64,000 nt of DNA from Salvia splendens (lineage: Eukaryota; Streptophyta; Magnoliopsida; Lamiales; Lamiaceae). The stretch lies in contig NC_056047.1 of the NCBI RefSeq assembly GCF_004379255.2, positions 26,364,293-26,428,292 on the forward strand, in the 5' to 3' direction. The stretch's first letter is position 1. Every line of letters starts with the position of its first letter. Shown here one piece after another: positions 30,748-40,771 of the stretch. Both the position numbers and the translations under genes were made by a program. A model generated the notes under the pieces. It did no database searches. It was not told the origin of the DNA and saw only the letters and a program-made list of their open reading frames with translations.

Positions 30748-33152
30748 ATGGCCGTCTCGCTTGCACTTCCGCTGCAGACTGCAGAACCCCTTTTCACCGC
30801 TGCGTCTCTTCTCACACCACCCCTTTCGGCTCTCTCCTACCGACCTCTGCGGCGACGCAATTTCTGCTTTCCTCCCCCACCCTCTCCCTCCCTGCTTCGA
30901 GGTGATTCATTTCATCAGCCTCTGCACATTAAATTTGACTCAATTTGAAATTTTAACTATGCTGTTGCGGACGTTTGCTCTCTTTCTCCCTTTTAATTAT
31001 GTGATTGTGCTAAGCTGTTGATGATATTTTCTGTTGTGGATGCTTCCAATTAGATAATCACCTGGTGCAATTAGGAGTAGGAGTGATTTCAAGCATTTTT
31101 GGAATAGTTTCTTATTTGTGATTTCTTATGAACTGGGAAAGTTGCTTCTTGAATGTGTAGAAATAAGTTCTCTACTCCAAGTTATAGTTACAACACAACA
31201 CTACTAGTTTAGGGTAACTACAAAAGCTTAAAAGGAATAGGAGGTTAATTTCATTTCATTTTTCATATTCAAGTTTGGTTAATTAAGCCTATTATTTGGA
31301 ATTTGATTTTGTAATTTTGAATCTAGATAGTTATCACTAATTTAGAATTTATTGTTCTCTGAAGATTATGGACTAGTATGTTGCAATGCCCATCATGAAT
31401 TTAATTCTAAAGCATGAGTTTGTGAGCATGTGTTTCAATTTCTGAAGATTTCTTGCATCTTTTCTCCTTCCAGTGAAATCTAAACCAAACGAAGCAGAAG
31501 CAATTCCTCTTGCATATACCTTTACTGAATTCAAGCAGTTGCTCCTTCCAGTCATAGACCGGAACCCTTATCTTACAGACGGTACAAAGCAGGTATGTTC
31601 CTTTTTTGATTTGTTTCGGGAGAAAGTTAATTGCATATTATGGTCGCCATTGTATGTTGGTGTAGACTTGGAGGACTCTAGCAACCTGTTGAACTGTAGA
31701 CAATCCTTGTTAAATACTAGTATTAAGTTGCAATAGGTTTGCCCCCAAATTTTCTTTTACTTTTCCTAGATATCCTATGCTTGCATGGTAGTATAGTCTT
31801 TTGTCATTTGTCACTCATATTCATCCAGTATCAAAGTTTGTTGTTTTTCTTAATTAATTATCATTTGAACTCCTTCGACTAATAGCAATGTTATCAAATA
31901 GCGGATATGGCGGCGCCATGGCGCTATGGCACGGCGTTCGGTGGTGGAAACGCCATAGCACCATGTGGCTACTATAGCACCGTCATATCCGACATTTGAC
32001 AACATTGCGTGTGTACTGCATTTAGGAATAAGGCATTATGCAAGAAACATGGTGGTTTGAGTGGTATATTATGCTTTATTAAATGTTTAAATTGTTTTAG
32101 ATGTTATATTTTTAATATTTTTTAATTTTTGAATTATATATAAATATATAAGTATTATTTTATTTATTTAATTTTTGATCGCCATATCCGCCATACTAAT
32201 ACGCCATATCCCTGTGGCGGTTTTTAGGCAAACCGCCATAAGCCGCCATACGATATTGGTAACATTGACTAATAGGCCTATAGGAGATAGTAAAGCCTTG
32301 CTTTTACGGTGTAAAAGAAAAAAAAAGTCATTAATTCCACATCTCTACTATTACTATAAGACATTGAGTAAATGTATACAGGCTACATACCCATTCTGCC
32401 GGCTACAAATTGTTGGATAAAGCTATATTTTTCGCTTAGTACTTACCTTGTGATTCGCCTATGTATCTGTGGTTATACTTATAGAACTAGCATTGCTTCA
32501 ATAGGCAACATCGACGATTGCTGCTCTGGCAAAGAAATATGGAGCTGAAGTAACAGTTGTAGGTATGGTCAACACTCCACCATTCTCTTATAAATATCTG
32601 CAAAACTAACTGGTGGGATGTGGTTGGGGGGAGAACTTACATGCTTCAGAACTTTTTGATACCGGATTCAAGAAATATGGAACTTAATGTTCTTTGCAGT
32701 CATCGATGAAAAAGAGAGGGAAACATTGTCGGAGCATGATACTCAACTAGCTAGTATTCGCTGGCATTTAGCTGAAGGTAAAATTGTCCATAGGTTGATA
32801 TGCTTCACTGCATCAAGTATGTTTTTGTTATTATGTTTGTATGAAATATTCTTTGTGAGAACTTTGTTGTTTGATAATATCTTGTGGTATTGTTGAGTTC
32901 ATACATTTCAGTTGGATAAACAAATGTTGGTTGACTTGTTTATCATCAAACAATGCAGGGGGCTTCCAAGAATTCAAGCTGTTAGAGCGACTTGGGGGAG
33001 GAAACAAGCCGACTGCAATCATCGGTGAGGTTGCTGATGAAATGAATATGGATCTGGTGGTTTTGAGCATGGAGGCCATCCACTCCAAACACGTAGACGC
33101 AAATCTTTTAGCGGAGTTCATCCCTTGCCCGGTCTTGCTTTTGCCTCTATAA
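30748..33152 (+). CDS. chloroplast-type universal stress protein-like gene, five exons
   Basis: The exons are 30748-30901, 31474-31592, 32505-32562, 32700-32777 and 32959-33152. All introns are GT-AG and all joins keep the frame, giving 200 residues. The start context is CAATGGC. Residues 1-50 are rich in Ala, Ser, Pro and Arg with few acids (MAVSLALPLQ...RPLRRRNF), typical of a plastid transit peptide. The rest resembles the adenine-nucleotide alpha-hydrolase/USP fold: IPLAYTFTEFKQLLLPV, ATSTIAALAKKYGAEVTVVVID (strand and ID at the second strand), AIIGEVADEMNMDLVVLS and a final CPVLLLP strand. The classic ATP-loop GX2GX9GS motif is not evident, so nucleotide binding is uncertain. This is the only intact gene in the window. 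Its exact role is not known. Confidence 0.88.
31886..32267. mobile_element. hAT-type MITE (382 bp) in intron 2 of the host gene
   Basis: The ends are inverted repeats: CAATGTTATCAAATA at the left, and CAATGTTACCAATATCG on the other strand at the right. The 8-bp target duplication ACTAATAG is present at 31878-31885 and 32268-32275. GC-rich subterminal motifs (GGCGGC, GCCATA) lie near both ends, with an AT-rich centre. It has no coding capacity and is non-autonomous. The size of the duplication indicates hAT. Confidence 0.9.
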
Positions 33153-33343
33153 TAATTTTGGCCGTGGAAGGTAGTTTTGAGTTCCGGAATGTCACTGAGT
33201 TATGAGAAATTGTTTTTCATTTTGATTTAAGCAACCAACTACCAAATCCACTTATCAAACTACTATGGAGGAATAATTGAGTTACGACAGAGCTTGTTTG
33301 TGTTTAAAATTATGTGTATATTTCTTCTATCAACTTGTTTGGG
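33153..33343 (+). other. host gene 3' flank
   Basis: The stretch between the stop codon and the tandem array probably holds the 3' untranslated region. No clear polyadenylation signal stands out; AATAAT lies directly after the stop. Confidence 0.4.
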
Positions 33344-34193
33344 TCCTTGTTTTGAATATATTTTTCGGAAGATGGATTTCGGCCATCTACATCATTTAGG
33401 GGAGTAAAACAAAATTTATTGTTTTTGGGGCTTATTTTTAATATCCTAGTTTTCGTTTTATTTCCTTACGAGTTTTTATGGTTTTTAAAACGCTTAATAA
33501 TAGCATTGTCCTTGTTTTGATTACAGTTTTTAGACGATGAATTTTGGCCATTTCACATCATTTGGGGTGAAAAAGACAATTTACTGTTTTTTGGGATTGT
33601 TTTTAATTTTCTAGTTTTCATTTAATTTCCTTTTAACGTTTTAGGGTTTTTTAGAACTCTTATAAAAATTGATGTCCTTGTTTTGACAAAATTTTCCGGA
33701 CAATGTATTTTGGCCATTTAACATTGTATAGGAAATAAAAAATATATTACTGTTTTTTTGAATTATTTTTAATTTATAAGTTTTCGTTTATTTCCTTTTG
33801 AATTTTTTGGGTTTTTATAAACACTTATAAATAGCGATGTCCTTGTTTTGACTATATTTTTCGGACTATTGATTTTGGCCAATTTTCTAGTCTTCGTTTA
33901 TTTCCTTTTAAACTTATAGGGTTTTCTAAACGCTTATCAAAAGTGTTGTCCTTGTTTTGACTACATTTTTCGAATAATGGATTTTGGCCATCTCATGTCG
34001 TTTAGGGAGCGAAAACCACAATTTACAGTTTTTTGGGATTATTTTTAATTTTCTAGTTTTTGTTTAATTTCCTTTTGAGTTTTTATGATTTTCTAAACAC
34101 TTATAAATAATGATGCTCTTGTTTTGACGATATTTTTCGGACGATTGATTTTGGCTATTTTTCTAGTTTTCATTTAATTTCCTTTTAAACTTA

Positions 34194-34632
34194 GGGTGTG
34201 TTTGAATTGAAGTTTATATTTCATTTAGATAAGAACAAAATCATTTTGTAGAAATACTTTTCTTAGTTTTCCATTTCTATTTGTAGTGTTTGAATTGATG
34301 GTATGTTATCTATAGTCCTTAATATCACATGTTTGTTTTGTTATTTAAAACCAAACTACAGTAAGAAATTCCAAAATTATCCTCTGTCTTTTTCTATATT
34401 TCCAAGGCTGAGGGTATATTAGTAAATTTCACGTAATTTAAGATTGATATAGTGTTGCACATATTATTATCATTCAATTTTCCATGATTATAAAACACCC
34501 CTTTTCAGCCTTAATTCAACGGTATCTTGCCCATTGAAAGGGTCACACAAAAAATTTAACCAACATATCAAACACTAGATTGGACCATTAAATATATTTT
34601 AAATGTGTCTATCTACCAATTCAAACACACCC
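34194..34632. mobile_element. Tourist-like (PIF/Harbinger) MITE, 439 bp
   Basis: The terminal inverted repeat is GGGTGTGTTTGAATTG at the left and its complement CCAATTCAAACACACCC at the right. The target duplication is TTA (34191-34193 and 34633-34635), as in Tourist/PIF elements. It sits inside a unit of the tandem array and has no coding sequence. Confidence 0.93.
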
Positions 34633-35314
34633 TTATAGTGTTTTCTAAACGTTTATACAACGCGTTGGCCTTCTCACATCATTTAGGGGGCGAAAAACAC
34701 TATTTATTGTGTTTTGGGATTATTTTTTATTTTTTAGTTTTTGTTTTATTTCCTTTTGAGTTTTTAGGGTTTCCTAACACTTATAAATAACAGTATCCTT
34801 GTTTTGACTATATTTTTTGGAGGATAGCTTTTGGCTAATTTTCTGGTTTTCATTTTATTTTCGTTTAAGCTTATAGGGTTTTTCTAAACGCTTATAAAAG
34901 CGATGTCCTTTTTAGACTACATTTTTCGAACAATGAATTTTGGCCATCTCACACCGTTTAGGGGACGTAAAACATAGTTTATTGTTTTTTGGGATTATTT
35001 TAATTTTCTAATTTTTGTTTTACTTCCTTTTGAGTTTTTATGGTTTTCTAAACACTTATAAATAGCGATGTCCTTATTTTGTTTATATTTTTCAGACAAT
35101 GGATTCGGCCATCTCACATCATTTAGGGACAAAAAACACAATTTATTGTTTTTGGGGATAATTTTAATTTCCTAGTTTTTGTTTTATTTCGTTCTGAGTT
35201 TTTAGGGATTTCTAAACGCTTATAAAAAGAGTTGTCCTTTTTTTGACTACATTTTTTGAACAATGAATTTTGGTCATCTCACATCGTTTAGGGGGCGGGA
35301 AATACAATTTACTA

Positions 35315-35477
35315 CTCCCTCCATCCCAACTAAGTTGAGTCATTTTCTTTTTTGACAAAAAATAAAACATTCAATCATTCTTACTTTATTACCTCACCTA
35401 CTTTACTCTCTCTTTATCTTTCCTACTTTATTATTCTCTCCTATTTTTCAACACAATTTCTTAATCTTCCGAGGGAG
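35315..35477. mobile_element. Stowaway-like (Tc1/mariner) MITE, 163 bp
   Basis: The element begins CTCCCTCCATCCC and ends with CGAGGGAG. The TA target duplication is at 35313-35314 and 35478-35479. The left end is the standard Stowaway terminus; the right end keeps only a short match, so it may be internally deleted. It interrupts a unit of the tandem array. Confidence 0.88.
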
Positions 35478-35754
35478 TATTTTTTTGGATTATTTTTAAT
35501 TTTCTAGTTTTTGTTTTATTTCCTATTGAGTTTTTTAGTGTTTTCTAAACACTTATAAATAACTATGTTCTTGTTTTGACTATATTTTCAAAAGATAGAT
35601 TTTGGTCACCTCACATCATTTAGGGGCGTAAAACACAATTTATAATTTTTGGGACTTATTTTTTATTTGCCTAGTTTTCATTTATGAATGTTTTGGGTTT
35701 GAAAATAATAGCGTTATCCTTGTTTTGACTACAGGTTTTGGACGATGAATTTCA

Positions 35755-36440
35755 GACTACTAGGAAATTGGCTTTTTACACTTCAAAATGCCACCAGAAA
35801 TATGTTAACGTTACAATTTATCTATAATGGCACTTGAACTAAGTGTCATGCCAGTAGATGTAATAATAGATCGAGTGTAAGGAGAGAGCCTCAATTACGC
35901 CCATAAATGACATAACATACATTTCTGTAATGACACTTCAACGTGACACTAAATACCATCTAAAACTACACTAACATAATACAAGTGGTAATTTACAAAA
36001 TAGCACATATAAATATTAATAAATACAATTATTCCTATAATTGTTTGTAATGTATATTTTAACCCACAAATTTCTGTAATTTACGTATTCATCCATAATT
36101 AATTATGAATTAGAATTTTCATTAAATATATAGTACATATTTTTATTCCAACGAACAAAATTCATATTATTAATCATTAAACAAAACTTCAAAAAGAACT
36201 CTATTCAAACAAAACGTCAAATTTGAACATATAAAAATGTAAAGTATCTAATCACAGATCTCATTTTGACTAACAATGCAAATCTTCTAATGGAATTGAA
36301 TGCATGAGTGAAGACATATGGGGACAAAATATCTTATTGCTTGCTTATAAGTGGCGCGGTCTTTGCAATATATGTCATTGTCCAAAACTAATGCATAACG
36401 GCCATTTCTCATCAATGACACTAGAAGCCGCAATTAAAAA
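35755..36440 (+). mobile_element. degenerate CACTA-like terminus
   Basis: GACTACTAGGAAATTGGCTTTT at 35755 resembles the CACTACTAGAAATT end of plant CACTA elements. It is followed by repeats of an ATGACACTT/AAGTGTCAT motif (for example 35830-35950), as in CACTA subterminal regions. The first base is G instead of C, and no matching right end or target duplication was found, so this is probably a truncated remnant. The right boundary is a guess. Confidence 0.4.
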
Positions 36441-37376
36441 ATAAATTAATAATTATGTACACCTTCAATTTAATATGCAATATATAACTCAATCAAGCAC
36501 ATAGAGAGACATACAGGGGAATTGAAAGATCCAGCTTTAAAGCGATGGGGACGAGTGGACCCTTTTTTCACTAAGTTACATTCACAAGAAGTGGCGGCAG
36601 TTTAGTAAGATGAAGAATCATTTGAAAAGCAGAAACACTTAATATTGATTTCTACTGTACAAAAAGTGGCTCAGAGAATGCATCATAGCATCAAAGATGC
36701 AAGATTAGCCTTTGCTACAAACAGTCATCATCTCGTACTTTAGAATAATAGAGCAACTAATAAATAGAAACATGTTACCGTGTGCTCGTTACTTATTAAG
36801 CGGCATACACTTATTTTTGGAGGAGGGTTGTCTTTTATAACCCAAATAATAAAAATTAAAAAAAATAAACGTTTTGAATTTTACTAATTTATTGTCAAGA
36901 TATATTACGTCAACATGATGAGGTCAATCATCGTTGACAGAGTCTTCAGTTTCAGTTGTCTTTCTCAACATTTCTCCTGAACACATCATATTTTCATTGC
37001 ATATATGTAGTGTAATCAAATATGCAGCCATCAATAGCCAAATGCTATTGCTAGATATCACAAAGTTAAATCAATCATAGAGTTGTTATTCAAAAGCTAA
37101 TCCAAAAGAAACAGTACTCCGACTATGAAATATTCATGACCTATCCGAATATTCAACAATCTATCTTGTATCCCAGCATGTGAAATCAATTATCTAATTT
37201 TGAAATTAACTTAAGGCCAATGATCGAGCTAAGTAGTTTAGAGTATCATACATTTTTCTAAACCATAATCATCATGAATGAGTTTCCTCTAAAAAATCAC
37301 AGTCCAAAAAGTAGAGAAACCAATAAGAAGTGAAATATCAAGCTAGTTTTGTTGAGTTCTTACAACATACATCGAC
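36441..37376. other. intergenic sequence without recognised features
   Basis: AT-rich sequence with no long open frame, no repeat seen by eye and no element terminus. It ends at the target duplication of the outer LINE. Confidence 0.6.
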
Positions 37377-37624
37377 ATGCTTTTTGCTTAAGGCAAGACG
37401 CCTTATGGTCTTTTTAGAGAGAGATGCTCCTCCTTCTCTCTAACAATCCCCTCACCCCAAGCCCACCGTCACCGATCCCCGCAACCACCTCCCGCCCAAA
37501 TCTCACCGCACCCCAAGACTACACAACATCGGTTACTTTTGCCACCCGACGAGCCACGCACCACCAACCCTCCGTCGGCCTCGTCGTGGATTTGTCTACC
37601 TCCAACCAAGTTGGAACCCCGACC

Positions 37625-40291
37625 ATGGAGGGAGACCCGCCGAATGATACACCACCCCCCGAGGGAGAACGAACCCTTTCAGACCAGCTAATGACGTTAA
37701 GCTCGAAGGAGACGACACCTTCGAAGCAACCCCCCAAGAAATCGGCCATGAAAGCTACCAAATCAAAGACTAAGGAGCGTAAAAGCACCCCGACTCCGGC
37801 TACTAAAGGGAGCGGTCGAAAGAGATTTGTTCCTTCCCCACTCCCCGAAGACAAACCACTAAGGAAGCGAATCGATTTCGGTGAGGAAGACGGCTCCCCA
37901 ATCGCAAGTCCTAAGTGTAAAGCCTCCATTTTTCCGTCGACCTCGAAGCATGATAAAGGGGAGGATTCTCTTGAGGAGGAAAAGAGGCAAAATGGTGGTG
38001 AAAAGGAGCAAGAAATGACGCTTTTGGAGGAGGTTCAAGTGGTTTCCCATGATATTCCGTCTCTCGCCGACCAAGATTCCGACCACGCTGCCGGAGATGA
38101 GATGGCTGGTCTCGAAAAGACGCAAACCCAGCCGAGCCATGCCAAATCCATCGTCCTTGGTGCTGCAAAAGGACAAGGGGCTTTGGGTGAAGAGTTAGTC
38201 AACTTACCCGAATTGGATATAGGGAACAAAACTGCTTTTGGAAAGTAGTTTGGTGCCTTGCCAAAATGGAGAGTCACATGTCTCACTAGACGTTGGAGAC
38301 AATTTGCTGCCTAATCCCACCAATTTCATCCATGTTGCATCCTTGGAATCGGCGGATTTGGTAGAAGCCGTGGTGGCTCAGCCACTTCTCGCCGCCGGCG
38401 CGATGGAGACCGGACGTGCACTAGTTGAGTCGAACCGGCCATTATATTCAGGCCAGAACACCCCTCTGTTATCGCCATCCTCCGCATTTGAGTCATACCA
38501 AGTGGAATTCCCTCCCTTGGGGTGAGGTCGAACCTTGAAGATACGGGATTCGTTTGAGAGTGGCCGGTTGAAAGGAGTGGCCGTGGCACCAACAACCCAT
38601 GCAAGTCGAGGCGGTGGTGGAGGTGATCCCATTGCGGGTTCGGCTAGCACGTTTGGAGAAGGGGGGAGTGAGGCGCACCCGAAACAAACCCCCCGTCCGG
38701 AGACAACGGCTGACCAACCCAAAGCTATGCCGACAACAACGCCGAGTGGACCACGGCCTTGGGAAGAAAAGGGAACCGGACCAGGGTTGAGTGGCACCGC
38801 ATCGGGTTCCGAGACCAACAAGAACCCCGAAAATGCGACTACATGGAGCTCAATGGCGGATATGATCAAAGGAGTCCCCGATCCAAATGGACTGCAAGTG
38901 TTCATGGCCGATAAACTTCAATCCATTGGTCTCGCAACGGTATCGAACGGAATGCCGGCAATATACTTCTCGGGGATGGAAATTCAGAAGCTTGCCGAAA
39001 GTGTGGGACACGCCATAGTAGGTAAATTCTCCCATTCCATCCCATCATCCGGACAAATTCATAAGGCTCTCAATAATATTAAACTCCAATGTGGTTTTAC
39101 TTGGAAAAACATTAACGTCAAACACATACTCATTCAATGCGAGGATTTGGCGGACTATGCTAGGCTGCTCGGAGGGCCGAAGGGAACACCGGTGTGGTAC
39201 ATTGATCGACACCCAATGATGGTTTTCAAATGGTCACCGGACTTCGACGCTTATTGTGAGTCACCAATTGCAGCGATATGGTGTAATTTGATTGGTCTTC
39301 CGATACACTTGTATGATCAATCCGCATTATTCGCTATCGGAAAGCTCCTTGGGACCCCGATTCAAGTAGATCGTGCCACAACAAATAAATCACGATTATC
39401 CTTTGCCCGCATTTGCATCGAAATTGATATCACTAAGCCTCCCCCCAAGAAATTGTATTAGATATTTGCGGCCGAGAGACGATCCAACAAGTGAGATGGG
39501 ACAAGATTCTGGAGTATTGTCGGGAATGTAAGCACGTTGGGCATTCAAGCAGGGTTTGTTATGCCGTCGGAAGGACCGAGAGACCCCTGAAGAGGGACTA
39601 CAATAGAGCACCCCAATCAAACGTAACTCAAGGAGTCAATGGTACAACCGAAAAGCAACCAAACGAAAAAGCCACACCAAATGATAGCGATGAATGGAGG
39701 CGTCAAGGGAGGAGTAAGGGTAGAGGATCATTCCCGAAACCTAAGACATTTGGTGACAAGAGGGAAGAACCGGATTGGGAGGGTCAGGATATTGTAGGCG
39801 AATCTCATGAGGATGATGCTATGGAAGAGGGCCAACATGTCACCCAATTGGTGCGAAACGAGGAATGTGCTACCAGGTACGCGATGGGGCCGGGGGAAGC
39901 CACCAAGGGGAGAAAGGAATATAGAGATGCTCGAAGAGAGCATAGTGTATCACCCCGTCGGGTGGACGCTAGGCCTCGAGGAGGTCCACGAGGGGGTTCG
40001 AGAGGGGGAGGGCGACATTCCATGGCCAATCATGGATGGAGTGCGGATGAAAGGATGAGGAATGTTATAAGCACAAATAAATACTACGCGCTTATGGAGA
40101 ATGGGGAGTTCGACGTGGATGGATGTGGGGAAATGGATGCGGTGGAAATGGACGTCCAACCTCCTGGGGAACATGCCGCGGATACCCTCAACCTAACCGA
40201 TGTCGATGATCCCTCAATGGTAACTGACCAACGGATCGTCTTGTTCCAAGGAGGGCCTTCTTCCCCCCCGGGTACGATCCAATCTTGTTAA
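37625..40291 (+). pseudogene. outer LINE ORF1 (DUF4283 and zinc knuckle)
   Basis: The likely start is ATGGAGGG at 37625, matching the MSDGPPSD start of the inner element, although the frame is open from 37424. The product has a proline-, lysine- and serine-rich amino part, a DUF4283 region (about 38980-39440: IVGKFSHSIPSS, PVWYIDRHPM, VFKWSPDFDAY, IAAIWCNLIGLPI) and a CCHC knuckle (CRECKHVGHSSRVC, about 39520). Damage: frame change near 38240, stop at 38523-38525, frame change near 39450. ORF1 proteins bind the LINE RNA. Confidence 0.9.
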
Positions 40292-40512
40292 TCATGTCGT
40301 ACAATTGCATGTTTTGGAACGCTAGGGGAGTCGCTAACACGCCGACCCAAAACGTTCTAAAGAGATTAATTAAATGTTATAATATTATGTTTCTTGCCAT
40401 TATGGAGCCTCTTACCACCCCTGACCCGGACCGATACTCCAACGTGCTGGGGCTAAAGTTTAAGGGGGCAAACATATCTGGTAAGATCTGGATTTTTGTT
40501 GAAGATGGGACT

Positions 40513-40771
40513 TTTTTTTTATTTTTTTTAAAACACCTTATCGGTGGAGGGTTTGAGGTCCCTCATCCCTACATATCATCCAACAATTTCAGTTACAGTT
40601 CTCGGTTACAAATGATCTTAATCGAAGCCAAAATACAAAACTATTACAACCAACTCAAGAACAAAAGCTATCAAATGCAACTCACAAACATCAAATTTGG
40701 CTCTAAGCACTTAAGAGTAGGTCGGGGTCTGTCATGGCTGGCTCGACACCTGCATACTCTATGGTGATCAA
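40513..40771 (-). other. inner LINE 3' untranslated region and A-tail
   Basis: The poly-T at 40513-40532, interrupted by one A, is the tail. It is followed by the family's 3' end and by sequence with no open frame. Confidence 0.8.

Larger units (their letters stand above)
33344..35754. repeat. satellite-like tandem array, period about 165 bp
   Basis: Units start with TCCTTGTTTTGACTATATTTTTCGG at about 33344, 33509, 33675, 33840, 33949, 34115, 34796, 34906, 35071, 35235, 35568 and 35717. After allowing for the two MITEs, most steps are 164-168 bp, with two short steps of 109-110 bp. Each unit carries TTTTGGCCATCTCACATC, TTTAGGGG, an AT-rich middle, TTTCCTTTTGAGTTTTTAGGG and CTAAACACTTATAAATA. 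It is not coding. Unit divergence is considerable, so the array is old. Confidence 0.9.

Noticed and set aside
33344..35754. CRISPR-like or minisatellite array of regulatory sites
   Set aside because: Units are 165 bp, diverged along their whole length and without a short-repeat/unique-spacer pattern; this is a eukaryotic tandem repeat.
37424..37624. Longer ORF1 start of the outer LINE at 37424
   Set aside because: The inner LINE starts ORF1 at the position matching 37625 (MEGDPP/MSDGPP), and its upstream sequence is in a different frame, so the 67 extra codons are probably leader.
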